Below, piece after piece: positions 9,362 through 19,224 of a stretch of DNA of 37,871 nt (its first letter is position 1; the number at the start of each line of letters is the position of its first letter). Both the position numbers and the translations under genes were made by a program. The notes below the pieces were generated by a model, which made no database searches, was not told the origin of the DNA, and was given only the letters and a program-made list of their open reading frames with translations. The stretch lies in the NCBI GenBank assembly GCA_016784195.1, contig JADHVE010000003.1, positions 1 to 37,871 on the forward strand, given 5' to 3'. This DNA is from Candidatus Woesearchaeota archaeon (GTDB lineage: Archaea; Nanobdellota; Nanobdellia; Woesearchaeales; GW2011-AR4).

Positions 9362-10564
9362 ATGGAAGTTTTGGTTTTTTTAACATATCTTGCGATAATC
9401 CTTTTAATAGGAATTTTTTGTACTTTCATAGCCCAAAAAATCAACATTCCTAACATCCTACTACTAATCTCTGCAGGCATAATCCTAGGCAATTTGCCTT
9501 ATAAAGATACTCCGTTAATTTCATTTCCACCCATATTCCTCACTTCAATAGGAATTCTGGCTTTGGTTATGATAGTTTTTGATTTCGCTTCAAGGTTTAA
9601 GCTGGGAAAATTTGATAAATTATCAACGCAAACATTAAAGCTTTCGGTAGTTTTTTTAATCCTGAATTTAATTTTCCTGACCATTTTTGTCAACCTCGTA
9701 TTCGATCTGGAGTCTATATTTCTTGTATTGCTGTTCAGCTCACTAATGTCCGGAACAGACCCTGCAGCAATTCTCTCAATGTTAAAGCCTGCCACACACA
9801 GGGTTTTCGAACTATTGAGAATAGAATCTTTAATCAACACCCCCTTAGTAGTTTTGCTGCCTTTTATCATCCTGGATTTAATGAAAACAGTGGAAAAAGA
9901 ATTAATACTCACCAAATTTATCGAGCAGATTCTGCCGTTTCTGCAGCAATTCGTCGTAGGTATAGGGTCTGGAGTTTTAGTAGGAATCATAATGCTTAAA
10001 TTTATGAAAAGGGAATACTCTCATGTTTTATCCCCTTTAGTTATGATAACAGCAGCCCTGATAACTTATATCTTAGCTGAAAACCTCAAGGGCAATGGTG
10101 TTTTAGCAGTGACTGCAATGGGCTTGTTGTTTGGAAATATCTATCTAAGGCAGAAATTTCAGCTCCAGGAATTCTCATCTATCTTTTCAAACGCCTTAGA
10201 GATACTTGTTTTTGTTCTCATAGGATTGATAATCAAAATTCCTTTTTCTTTAACATTCTTCCTGCGTTCATTTATCCTGTTTATTATCTATCTTGTAATA
10301 AGGTACATAGCAATAGCCCTCTCTCTAAGAGATTTAGAACTATCTGCAAAGGAAAAAATATTTATGGCCCTAAACGCCCAAAAAGGAATAGCAGTTGCTG
10401 TTGTTGCATTCACTTTAAGCACATTCAACATACAGGGCATACAGTTTATCCTTAACTTAATATTAACATTTATGCTCTATTCAATCATAATTTCAACAAT
10501 AGCAATAAAATTCTCAAAATATTTCATTGAAGAAAAAAAAGTATGTAAGATACAAAAAAAATAA
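9362..10564 (+). CDS. CPA-family Na+/H+ (cation/proton) antiporter
   Basis: Multi-TM; 'SLMSGTDPAAILSMLKP', 'KGNGVLAVTAMGLLFGN'. Start moved from 9281 to ATG 9362, just downstream of a TATA box near 9315. Confidence 0.88.
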   Translation: MEVLVFLTYLAIILLIGIFCTFIAQKINIPNILLLISAGIILGNLPYKDTPLISFPPIFLTSIGILALVMIVFDFASRFKLGKFDKLSTQTLKLSVVFLILNLIFLTIFVNLVFDLESIFLVLLFSSLMSGTDPAAILSMLKPATHRVFELLRIESLINTPLVVLLPFIILDLMKTVEKELILTKFIEQILPFLQQFVVGIGSGVLVGIIMLKFMKREYSHVLSPLVMITAALITYILAENLKGNGVLAVTAMGLLFGNIYLRQKFQLQEFSSIFSNALEILVFVLIGLIIKIPFSLTFFLRSFILFIIYLVIRYIAIALSLRDLELSAKEKIFMALNAQKGIAVAVVAFTLSTFNIQGIQFILNLILTFMLYSIIISTIAIKFSKYFIEEKKVCKIQKK

Positions 10565-10603
10565 AAGAATCCACTATAAACCAATTAACAAATAAATGAA
10601 CAT

Positions 10604-13054
10604 TCAATCTTTAACAATCTTGGTTGTAGCTACTACTTTATCTTCTCCGTTTAACTTCATTAATCTAACTCCTTGAGTTGCTCTTCCAATAACTGAAATA
10701 TCAGAAACAGGAACCCTTATCACAATCCCTTTCTGGCTTATGAAAATGATCTCATCATTATCCAAAACAGAGTTTACAGAAACAACCTTGCCGTTTCTTT
10801 CCGAGCATATGATATTTCTAACACCTGAACCGCCCCTGTTGATTAACCTATAATCCCCTACCTTAGTCCTTTTCCCATAGCCATTCTCAGTTACCGTCAA
10901 TAGGCTTTTCTCATCATCAGCAACAACCATACCTATAACTCTATCATTCTTCAGCCTTATTCCTCTAACGCCTTGTGCAGACCTTCCAGCTGCCCTAACA
11001 TCTTCTTCCTTAAATCTAACAGCTATTCCATTCTTTGTAGCTAAGATTATCTGCTTGTGTCCATCAGTTAGTTTTACATTTATTAATTCATCGTCCTCAG
11101 CCAGAGTTATTGCAATTACCCCGTTTTTCCTTGGATTACCATAGGCAATTAGCTTTGTCTTCTTAACAATCCCTCTTTTAGTCCCCATAATCAGATATCT
11201 TTCATTATCAAATTTCTTTACAGGAATAAAAGCATTAACCTTTTCATCTTTCTCAAGATTTAATAAATTAACCATGGCTTTTCCTTTTGCTTGCCTTCCG
11301 GCTTCAGGAATATAATAAACCTTAAGCCAATGCACCTTGCCTTTATTTGTAAAAAATAGCAGATAAGAATGCGTATTAGCTATAAAAAGGTCATTTACAA
11401 AATCATCTTCATGGGTTGTAGTTCCTATGACTCCTTTCCCTCCTCTTCTCTGTTGCTTATAAGTATCTAAATGCAGCCTTTTTATATACCCTGAATGTGT
11501 TATTGTAACAACCATATCCTCTTTCTCGACCAAATCTTCCATATTCAGATCTGTAGTCTCTACATCAACTATCTCACTCTTCCTCTCATCCCCATACTGC
11601 CCTTTTAATTCCAGTAATTCGTTTTTTATTATGTCTAGTATTTTTTTGGGATTTTGCAGGATAAACTTCAGCTCTTCTATAAGCTTCAAAAGATTTTTAT
11701 GCTCTTTTCTTATTTTTTCCTGCTCCAGCGAAGTTAATCTTTGCAACCTCATCTCAAGAATTGCATTTGTCTGCTCCTCGCTCAATTTATAATTAGAAAT
11801 TAAGGAAGTTCTTGCTGTCTCTGTAGATTTACTTTCTTTAATCAGTTTGATTATCCTGTCAATGTCATTCAAAGCTACGATTAAGCCCTCTAAAATATGG
11901 GCCCTCTGCTGTGCCTTATTCAGCTCAAATAATGCCCTCTTCCTCACAACATCTCTTCTATGAGAGATATAATGTCCAATCAAGTTTTTAAGATTCAGAA
12001 TCTTTGGCTCATTATTTACCAAAGCAAGTATATTTATTCCAAAAGTTGTTTGCAGTCTTGAATGCCTGTACAGCTGGTTCAGAACAACCTCAGCATTGCC
12101 GTCTTTCCTTAACTCAATAACCACCCTCATGCCGTCTCTATCTGATTCGTCTCTTAAATCCGATATCCCATCAATCTTCTTATCTTTAACTAGCTCAGCA
12201 ATATGGATTATTAACTCGGCCTTATTAACCATATAAGGAATTTCAGTAACAATAATGCGCTGTCTTCCTTTTATCTCTTCAGTAATTGTTTTTGCCCTAA
12301 CAATAACCTTGCCTCTGCCAGTGGAATAAGCATTTATTATTCCGTTTCTTCCGCAAATTAAGCCTCCTGTTGGAAAATCAGGTCCTTTAACAAACTGCAT
12401 TAATTCCCTAACTGTTATTTCAGGATTGTCTATCTGATTTATTACCCCATCAATTACCTCTGCTATATTATGCGGAGGGATATTTGTAGCCATTCCAACA
12501 GCTATTCCGCTGCTTCCGTTAATCAGCAGATTTGGCAGCTTAGCAGGCAGTACAGAAGGCTCTTTGTTGCTGTTATCAAAAGTAGGAACAAACTTAACTG
12601 TTTTTTTTTCTATATCCTGCAGCATTTCTTCTGCTATCTTTTTTAAGCGAGCTTCAGTATATCTATACGCAGCAGCTCTATCACCATCAACACTACCAAA
12701 ATTACCCTGGCCTTGCACTAAAGGATACCTCAACGAAAAATCCTGGGTCATCCTGACTAAAGAATCATATACTGCAGCATCACCATGGGGATGATATTTT
12801 CCAAGTACAGCTCCTACTACTGTAGCGCTTTTCTTGAAAGGCTTATTGTACAGCAAACCCATCTCATGCATAGCATACAGGATTCTCCTATGGACTGGTT
12901 TTAATCCATCTCGGGCATCAGGCAATGCTCTTCCGACAATAACACTCATAGAATAATCAACATAGCTCTGCTTCATCTCCTCTTCTATCACTCTCTGAAC
13001 TATCTCAGTCCCTTTGCTAGCTTCTTGTTCTTTTTTCTTGTTATTTTCATCCAT
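10604..13054 (-). CDS. gyrA: DNA gyrase subunit A
   Basis: '[31 protein letters not shown]', active site '[10 protein letters not shown]', GyrA-box 'QQRRGGKG'. Start placed at [10 protein letters not shown]. Confidence 0.96.
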   Translation of the reverse strand: MDENNKKKEQEASKGTEIVQRVIEEEMKQSYVDYSMSVIVGRALPDARDGLKPVHRRILYAMHEMGLLYNKPFKKSATVVGAVLGKYHPHGDAAVYDSLVRMTQDFSLRYPLVQGQGNFGSVDGDRAAAYRYTEARLKKIAEEMLQDIEKKTVKFVPTFDNSNKEPSVLPAKLPNLLINGSSGIAVGMATNIPPHNIAEVIDGVINQIDNPEITVRELMQFVKGPDFPTGGLICGRNGIINAYSTGRGKVIVRAKTITEEIKGRQRIIVTEIPYMVNKAELIIHIAELVKDKKIDGISDLRDESDRDGMRVVIELRKDGNAEVVLNQLYRHSRLQTTFGINILALVNNEPKILNLKNLIGHYISHRRDVVRKRALFELNKAQQRAHILEGLIVALNDIDRIIKLIKESKSTETARTSLISNYKLSEEQTNAILEMRLQRLTSLEQEKIRKEHKNLLKLIEELKFILQNPKKILDIIKNELLELKGQYGDERKSEIVDVETTDLNMEDLVEKEDMVVTITHSGYIKRLHLDTYKQQRRGGKGVIGTTTHEDDFVNDLFIANTHSYLLFFTNKGKVHWLKVYYIPEAGRQAKGKAMVNLLNLEKDEKVNAFIPVKKFDNERYLIMGTKRGIVKKTKLIAYGNPRKNGVIAITLAEDDELINVKLTDGHKQIILATKNGIAVRFKEEDVRAAGRSAQGVRGIRLKNDRVIGMVVADDEKSLLTVTENGYGKRTKVGDYRLINRGGSGVRNIICSERNGKVVSVNSVLDNDEIIFISQKGIVIRVPVSDISVIGRATQGVRLMKLNGEDKVVATTKIVKD

Positions 13055-13191
13055 TTTTAAAGCAGAATTTGACCTATTTTGTCGTCTATAAATAGGTATG
13101 TTCAAGGCTTTATAAGTATTATGTTTTTTCACTATTTATTTACTATACAGAAAATAATTAACAAATCAACGATTTGTTCAGGAATCAAATC

Positions 13192-13341
13192 TTAATTAGA
13201 AATCTTTTTGACAATAGCCTCTCTGACATTATATGACTTCCCGCAATAAACACACTTCTTCCTTTTTCCTGTTAATATCATCCCTTTGCTCTGATACTTC
13301 ATCTTATTCTTGCAGTTCGGACATTTTAAAAGAAACATCAT
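13192..13341 (-). CDS. Small zinc-ribbon protein, 49 aa (absent from ORF track)
   Basis: Own translation: MMFLLKCPNCKNKMKYQSKGMILTGKRKKCVYCGKSYNVREAIVKKISN*; two CxxC pairs. Confidence 0.8.
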   Translation of the reverse strand: MMFLLKCPNCKNKMKYQSKGMILTGKRKKCVYCGKSYNVREAIVKKISN

Positions 13342-13424
13342 TTTTTTTATTATTTTTTAAAATAGTTTTTTAATTTTTATTAAAGATTTTTTAATGGTAT
13401 TTTCTATTTAAGGTATTTAGTTTT

Positions 13425-13655
13425 TTATTGGATTTTTAATACTTTCTCCTTTGACTTTAACCCTTTAATTATTTTTACCCTTTTCTTCAGCAATTTAGAA
13501 AAAAACTTTATTACTTCAATATTTGCCTTATTGTTTTCAGGCTTTTCTTTGATATTAACTCTGTAAGCTCCTTTTTCCTTATCAAATCTCACAATCTCAT
13601 TCTTTACAGAGTTTGGCTTTACAATAATTTTAAATACGTTTTCTTTAATCTCCAC
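13425..13655 (-). CDS. DUF167 (YggU) family protein
   Basis: 'VKPNSVKNEIV', 'YRVNIKEKPENNKANIEVIKFFSKLLKK'. Confidence 0.88.
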   Translation of the reverse strand: MEIKENVFKIIVKPNSVKNEIVRFDKEKGAYRVNIKEKPENNKANIEVIKFFSKLLKKRVKIIKGLKSKEKVLKIQ

Positions 13656-13707
13656 TCACAAACAAAAAACAGAAAGATTTATATAGTTATGTTATTACTC
13701 TAAAGGG

Positions 13708-14111
13708 GTAAACTGAATAGTGAATATAAAGACGCAACTAAAAAAATTGCAATTGAGGGATTGGAAGAGGATATTGTACCGTTAATTAAGAAATTAGTGG
13801 AAAGATGTACAACGCACCTAGTAATCTATGCAAATGAAAGTTCTTACGATACTTCATGGAACAAACCAGAAGCCATTACTGATAAAATTATTAAATCTAA
13901 TCCAGACCTGACAATAATTTGTAATGCTCAAGGAGGCTATCTAAATGTCATTGAGAGTTATACAAAAACAACAACAACAACTCCTCTACTTATGTTTACC
14001 GGAGGAGGCCAAGATTTAGAAGAAAAGGTTCAAAATTATACTTCTCATTTAATTAGTGCACCTTGCAGTATAGAACTCTTCAATAAAAAAATAGTGGAAA
14101 TACTCGGTTAA
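13708..14111 (+). CDS. Degenerate CheY/receiver-like protein; start codon uncertain (CTG ~13709 or TTG 13761)
   Basis: 'PDLTIICNAQGGYLNVIESY..TTTPLLMFTGGGQDLEEKV..HLISAPCSIELFNKKIVEIL' has receiver-like order. TATA 'atttatatag' and an SD-like 'aggggt' precede the CTG. Confidence 0.55.
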
Positions 14112-14154
14112 ATTTAATATTTTATTTAATTACCTGCTTAAAGAATTTGTAAAA

Positions 14155-14205
14155 TTAATTATAATCTCTCAGGGTATGCCCTCACTTCTCGCACAATGAA
14201 AATCT
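14155..14205 (-). pseudogene. Remnant of a TFS C-terminal zinc ribbon
   Basis: Minus strand reads RFSLCEK*GHTLRDYN*; intact tfs ends KFLKCEKCGHTWRDYN*. Confidence 0.75.
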
Positions 14206-14244
14206 TCAATTTTCAAGGGTGAACAATATTTTACTAAGAATAAA

Positions 14245-14565
14245 TCAGTTGTAGTCTCTCCAGGTATGTCCACATTTTTCACACTTCAAAAACTTAGTCT
14301 CAGGCTCATCTCCCGCTCTTGTCTGAATCAGCCAGAAATAAGCTTTTCTGTGGCTGCATTTTGGACATTCTGCCTCTGTTTTAGGCAATGTCTCTAACTC
14401 TCCTTTTTCAATAATAACTTCAACATCTTTCCCTTTTTTGATAACCTTTTCTCTAATAGTTGCCTGCTCTATCTCCTTGGTCTTATATCCGCATGAGCAT
14501 ACAAGTAATTTTTTATTATCTTCTCGTTTGGGCACCAATATCGAGCCGCATTTAGGACAAAACAT
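14245..14565 (-). CDS. tfs: Archaeal transcription factor S (TFIIS/RPB9-like cleavage factor)
   Basis: N-terminal 'CPKCGSILVPK', C-terminal ribbon 'ECPKC...RAGDEPETKFLKCEKCGHTWRDYN'. Confidence 0.95.
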   Translation of the reverse strand: MFCPKCGSILVPKREDNKKLLVCSCGYKTKEIEQATIREKVIKKGKDVEVIIEKGELETLPKTEAECPKCSHRKAYFWLIQTRAGDEPETKFLKCEKCGHTWRDYN

Positions 14566-14791
14566 AATTCACCTTAAGATTAAAGATTTTACACACAATT
14601 TAAAAAACTTGTTATTTTTTTTGAGTGCTATAGCTTAAGCAGCTAAAACCTGCAGATTTCAAAAGTAGACTGCAGCAATTGAGCAGAGGGTTTATATGTA
14701 TCAGTTCTAAATCTCTTATTAGAGCAATAAAAGAAACTATGAAACAAACCAAGAACCTAGATACCTCCTAAGAATAAACCCCGGAAATTAA

Positions 14792-15403
14792 CTATTTCAC
14801 TATTCCTGTAAGCTTCAAAACCTCAACAAAAATTATCTTGATATAGCCCAGTAAGGGGACCTTCAGCACAGCCTTGCCTACCAGCATATCTTTGCTGATC
14901 TTAGTTTCATCAACTAAGCTGTTTTTTATAGAATCTTGGTTATTGTCCCCTTTTGTCTTAAAATAATATTCTCCATCTTCCTCCCATTTATTTACAATCC
15001 TGTGGATTATAGGGTCTGGCTTGTTGCTTTTAAAAACAATTACATCGCCCACATCTAAAGACTCGGGCTTTTTACCAAACAAAACCATGATATCTCCCTT
15101 GTAAAAGCCATTCTTCAGGTGAAAGCTGGAGAATTTTTCTTCAGAGATTCCATTTTCAACATACCACTTGTTATTATTACTCCACCATTCATCAAAACCC
15201 ATCCCTTTATGCTCCATGCTGTTTGAAACCACAGCCACAATAGGATAATTAGTCCCTAAAACAAAGCCTAAGCCGGGATAGACCATAAATTTGATTAAAA
15301 CAAACGCTAAGACAATATTGACTAGCCAGCTCCATATGCTGTCATCTTCCCAGACAAACCACCATACTTTTTTCCAAGTGCTTTTAATTTTATTTTTGTT
15401 CAT
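14792..15403 (-). CDS. Signal peptidase I (archaeal/Sec11-type)
   Basis: 'VVSNSMEHKGM', 'VGDVIVFKSNKPDPIIHRIV', 'FKTKGDNNQDS', N-terminal TM segment. Confidence 0.88.
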   Translation of the reverse strand: MNKNKIKSTWKKVWWFVWEDDSIWSWLVNIVLAFVLIKFMVYPGLGFVLGTNYPIVAVVSNSMEHKGMGFDEWWSNNNKWYVENGISEEKFSSFHLKNGFYKGDIMVLFGKKPESLDVGDVIVFKSNKPDPIIHRIVNKWEEDGEYYFKTKGDNNQDSIKNSLVDETKISKDMLVGKAVLKVPLLGYIKIIFVEVLKLTGIVK

Positions 15404-15525
15404 TCTAAAATCATTTTTTAATAAATGAAAATTACTGTTTTTTTAAATTGAAAATAAGGGCTTATAATATTTATTAAACAAATTAAATCAAAACTAATAA
15501 AAACCTTTTGTTTTATACACTCTAT

Positions 15526-15945
15526 ATGCACAAAGACTATTTTGAAGGCATTTTGCAATTGAGAGACCCAAATGAAGAAGTATTTGAATTTATCCAGAAC
15601 CAGATAGAAAAAAGATCCGACGTTTTCATAACCAAAGCACTGAAAGTCAATAACGGCATTGACCTTTACATAACCTCTCAAAAATATCTTCAGGCTTTAG
15701 GAAAAAAACTAAAAAAGCACTTTAAGGGAGAATTAAAAATAAGCTCCAAGCTACACACAAAAAGCAGGCAGACAAGCAAAAACCTCTACAGAGTTTCTGT
15801 TTTATTCAGGCCTTCAAAATACAACGCAGGAGATATCCTAAATTTTAAGGGAGACCAAATAAAAATCCTGAAACTAGGGAAGAAAATACTTGCAAAAAAC
15901 ATAAAGACAGGAAAAAAACTAAACCTTAATTATCAAGATCTATAA
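15526..15945 (+). CDS. NMD3-like protein lacking the N-terminal zinc-finger region
   Basis: 'DYFEGILQLRDPNEEVFEFIQNQIEKRSDVFITKALKVNNGIDLYITSQKYLQALGKKLKKHFKGELKISSKLHTKSRQTSKNLYRVSVLFR' has the NMD3 pattern. Start placed at MHKDYF. Confidence 0.72.
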   Translation: MHKDYFEGILQLRDPNEEVFEFIQNQIEKRSDVFITKALKVNNGIDLYITSQKYLQALGKKLKKHFKGELKISSKLHTKSRQTSKNLYRVSVLFRPSKYNAGDILNFKGDQIKILKLGKKILAKNIKTGKKLNLNYQDL

Positions 15946-17116
15946 TCCTTTCTTTCTTATAATTCTCCACTATATTATTTAAAATATTCACCTGGTTTGC
16001 TTCTTTATTCAGCACATCTTTGCCTACAACAGCAAAATGCTCCATTTCTCTTAAAATTAAATTTTTATAATCTATAAAAACAAAACCCAGCCTTTTAGTC
16101 GATTTGTTCAAACATTTTTTATAAACAATTATCCTTACCTTACCTTTTATTTTTTCAACAACTTTGTTATTGAATATATTCGGATTATTCACTAATAAGA
16201 TATCTCCTCCCCCTACATTTAAAAATTTAGTTTTATCTTCAAATTCTAAACTACCCAGATTATTCAGCTTTTTAAGAAGATAATTGTCATTAAGGCTCGA
16301 CAAAATAAAATTAAGATTATTTATTTTCTCTCTTAAAAGCCCAATCTCCGCATCCTTAACCTTAACCATTCCATCAAAAAATTTAATCCTCCTTTCCTTA
16401 AAATTTATCAGCTCCTCTGCCTTTTCATCAGATTTAAACATCTTAACCTTTTTTACTATATCCTCATATTTATCAAAGCTATTTTTTAACTCCCCCTTTA
16501 GAATATTATTCTGTTTTCTCAAAAACAAGCTCTCTTTTTCATACCTTTTTGCCCGGTCATACAATTTTAAAAAATCAGCCTGCCTTAACTCTTTCTCTTC
16601 CACTACCTTTTTGATTATCTTAGCATCCTCTTTTTCAGGCCTCTCAATAATATCCATAGCCAGCTTTATGCTGATGTTCTTAGTAACAACCAGCTCAATT
16701 ATCCTGTCTTTAATCCCCATTTTTTTATGAGCTTTAACAAAAACATCAATCTTCTTCAGCAAACTTCCCATTTCTTTATACGCAAACAAAGCAGAAGCCA
16801 GAGCATCAGCTTGATGGCTGTCTTTAACTTTATAGCCTGAAATTAATCTTTTCTTCTCATTTACTTTCAAATCCTCTTCAGGCAGTATCCTCTTTCCTCC
16901 GGTCTTTATAGAAAACATCTCAACTAAGTTAGGAACCTTAGCTTTGTCAGCCCCTACAACAATAACCTTGCCCAACTCTACAACCTCAGAAATCAAAGAA
17001 TTCAGATTCATCTGTTTTGATGATTTTACCTTCACCGCACAACCATTAACATCCAAAACAGCATAACCTAAAGTAGTGCCAGGATCAATCCCCACAATAA
17101 GAAGCTTATTTCTCAT
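15926..17116 (-). CDS. DUF460-family RNase H-like protein
   Basis: 'LIVGIDPGTTLGYAVLD', 'KVKDSHQADALASALFAY', coiled coil in the middle. Confidence 0.85.
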   Translation of the reverse strand: MRNKLLIVGIDPGTTLGYAVLDVNGCAVKVKSSKQMNLNSLISEVVELGKVIVVGADKAKVPNLVEMFSIKTGGKRILPEEDLKVNEKKRLISGYKVKDSHQADALASALFAYKEMGSLLKKIDVFVKAHKKMGIKDRIIELVVTKNISIKLAMDIIERPEKEDAKIIKKVVEEKELRQADFLKLYDRAKRYEKESLFLRKQNNILKGELKNSFDKYEDIVKKVKMFKSDEKAEELINFKERRIKFFDGMVKVKDAEIGLLREKINNLNFILSSLNDNYLLKKLNNLGSLEFEDKTKFLNVGGGDILLVNNPNIFNNKVVEKIKGKVRIIVYKKCLNKSTKRLGFVFIDYKNLILREMEHFAVVGKDVLNKEANQVNILNNIVENYKKERIIDLDN

Positions 17117-17217
17117 CTGAAAATTGTATAGGGAATTCTATTTAAAAAATTTTCTATCTAAGCTACTCATTTTTGTTAAGCGTAAAATTTATAAGTAACT
17201 CTGCTTTATCCTGGATG

Positions 17218-17859
17218 ATGAATTACAACTATCTTGAGTTGTTGCTGTATTTAGCAGACAAAACAAAACTATTCTCGCCGTTATTAACATCAACAAATCA
17301 AATATCTTCAGATATTAAAGTTTCTCAGCAGACAATAAGCCGCAAACTCAGAGAAATGGAAAAACTCGGTTTGATAACAAGAAACGTAAATTATCTGGGG
17401 CATACAATAACATTAACTCAAATCTCAATAAGCATTTTAAAAGAACATTCAAAAAACCTCACAGCTTTATTAAAAAACAAAAAAACCTCAGTTACCGGAA
17501 CCATCATGGATGGCTTAGGTGAAGGCAAATATTACATATCTTTAAAGCAATATAAAAAAAACATTGAGAATAAATTAGGCTTCGCAGCCTACCCCGGAAC
17601 ACTAAATGTCAAGATAACTAAGCAAGGTATGGCTCCTTTTTTAAACAGCCTGATACCCATCAAGATTACAGGCTTCAAAACAAAACAACGCTCTTTTGGA
17701 AATATTGCCTGCTATAAAATAAAGCTTAAAAACACTGATGCTGCAATTATTGTCCCGGAAAGAAGCAGATATGAAGACATACTGGAAATAATAGCTCCAG
17801 TTAACATAAGAAATAAACTCAGCCTCAAAACAGGAGATAAAATAACAATTAACCAATAA
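17218..17859 (+). CDS. ribK: CTP-dependent riboflavin kinase with N-terminal HTH
   Basis: N-terminal wHTH 'VSQQTISRKLREMEKLGLITR'; 'GEGKYYISLKQYKKNIENKLGFAAYPGTLNVKI', 'IVPERSRYEDILEIIAPVNIR'. Confidence 0.93.
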   Translation: MNYNYLELLLYLADKTKLFSPLLTSTNQISSDIKVSQQTISRKLREMEKLGLITRNVNYLGHTITLTQISISILKEHSKNLTALLKNKKTSVTGTIMDGLGEGKYYISLKQYKKNIENKLGFAAYPGTLNVKITKQGMAPFLNSLIPIKITGFKTKQRSFGNIACYKIKLKNTDAAIIVPERSRYEDILEIIAPVNIRNKLSLKTGDKITINQ

Positions 17860-18063
17860 ATAAAACACCAGCAAAAAACAGCCAATAGTGCACAAACTGG
17901 ATATCACTTAGTTATGCACGCGGTTAAGTTAATTTTTCATTATTATTGCAAAATTTTAAAAACTTAAAAAATATCCAAAAAACAAAACTAAGAAGATCTA
18001 CCAATAATTGTGTTTGTGTAAAATTACCTAATGTCAAAAAAATAATCAATAAAACAATTAAAA

Positions 18064-18468
18064 ATGAATCTAGCAATAGTAACAGCAGACTTCAACAGCA
18101 AAATAACCTACAAAATGGAAGAGGTAGCTAAAAAACAGGCTGTAAGCTTAGGTGCAAAAATAAAAAAAACAATCCATGTTCCTGGAGCATTCGAAATACC
18201 TTTTGCAGTCAATAAATTATTAAAAGATCCTGAAATTGATGGCATTATAACTCTAGGCGTAGTCATCAAAGGGCATACAGACCACGACCAAGTTGTTGCT
18301 AACAATGCCTCAAAACAGATAATGAACCTATCATTAAAATATGAAAAACCAGTTTCCTTAGGAATCATCGGCCCGAATGTCACAAGAACCCAGGCAGAAG
18401 AAAAGCTGGAAAACTACGCAAAACGGGCTGCAGAAGCAGTAATCAAAATGCTGAATATAAGTTATTGA
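18064..18468 (+). CDS. ribH: 6,7-dimethyl-8-ribityllumazine synthase
   Basis: 'VPGAFEIPFAVNKLL', 'DGIITLGVVIKGHTDHDQVV', 'PVSLGIIGPNVTRTQAEEK'. Confidence 0.93.
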   Translation: MNLAIVTADFNSKITYKMEEVAKKQAVSLGAKIKKTIHVPGAFEIPFAVNKLLKDPEIDGIITLGVVIKGHTDHDQVVANNASKQIMNLSLKYEKPVSLGIIGPNVTRTQAEEKLENYAKRAAEAVIKMLNISY

Positions 18469-18560
18469 TATAACCTAAAAATGATAGTTTGCTCTGACAT
18501 ACAAATCCAAACATATAAATACTAAAACAAAACAGTATCATAAAAAAAAGGGGTGGTAAA

Positions 18561-19178
18561 ATGACAAACTCACAAAAATATGCAGCAGTTCCAGAAAAAA
18601 TAATATATCTAATCTTAATTGTTTCTATAATTTCTCTGGCAGTTTCATCATTTACCTTGTATGAGCTCAAAAAAACAACCAAGCCCGTACAAGGCATAGC
18701 AATTGACCAATTTTTAGCAAAACTAACAGACCACACCGAATTAGCAGATTATAAAGGCATTCCTCCTTCAAATATAGTGAGGGTAGAAAACACAAATCTT
18801 GCAAACCTTCAAGCCCAGATTAATGGCTTAGACACGTCTTTTATCGGGAGCTATATAGTCCAGTACACAGACAGGTTATTCATTTATAATTTAGAATCTG
18901 ACAAAATAATGGCTAATATACCCTTGGAGACTCAACCTCCAATGCCTAATGATCTTTTCACAAAATTATTACAGCATCCAGAGCTTAAAGGAACCGAACA
19001 GTCAACACCTCGGGGAGGACTCTTAGATGAAGAATCCTTACAAGCTCTAAAACAACAGCTTCCTGATGTTTACAAAGATGCCCAAGCAGGAGATTATTTA
19101 TTCAGATATCCAGATAGGCTGGTTATCTACAACTATCAGCAGGATAAAATAATAAATGCAGTAAGCCTTCAACAATAA
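18561..19178 (+). CDS. Single-TM extracytoplasmic protein with duplicated ~45-aa module
   Basis: N-terminal TM helix; repeated 'GSYIVQYTDRLFIYNLESDKIMANIPL' / 'GDYLFRYPDRLVIYNYQQDKIINAVSL'; SD-like 'ggggtggtaaaATG'. Confidence 0.8.
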   Translation: MTNSQKYAAVPEKIIYLILIVSIISLAVSSFTLYELKKTTKPVQGIAIDQFLAKLTDHTELADYKGIPPSNIVRVENTNLANLQAQINGLDTSFIGSYIVQYTDRLFIYNLESDKIMANIPLETQPPMPNDLFTKLLQHPELKGTEQSTPRGGLLDEESLQALKQQLPDVYKDAQAGDYLFRYPDRLVIYNYQQDKIINAVSLQQ

Positions 19179-19224
19179 ACCATGTAATTCAAAAAATAAA
19201 GAAGTAAAAAATAATAATTTTAAA

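Noticed and set aside
14640-14790. Possible tRNA or small RNA between tfs and the signal peptidase gene
   Set aside because: CTGCAG inverted repeat and a TATA-like box are present, but no tRNA cloverleaf or T-loop could be drawn and the short ORF (MKQTKNLDTS) is not convincing.
17946-18131. 61-aa plus-strand ORF between ribK and ribH
   Set aside because: Low-complexity, overlaps the ribH start in another frame, no family signal.
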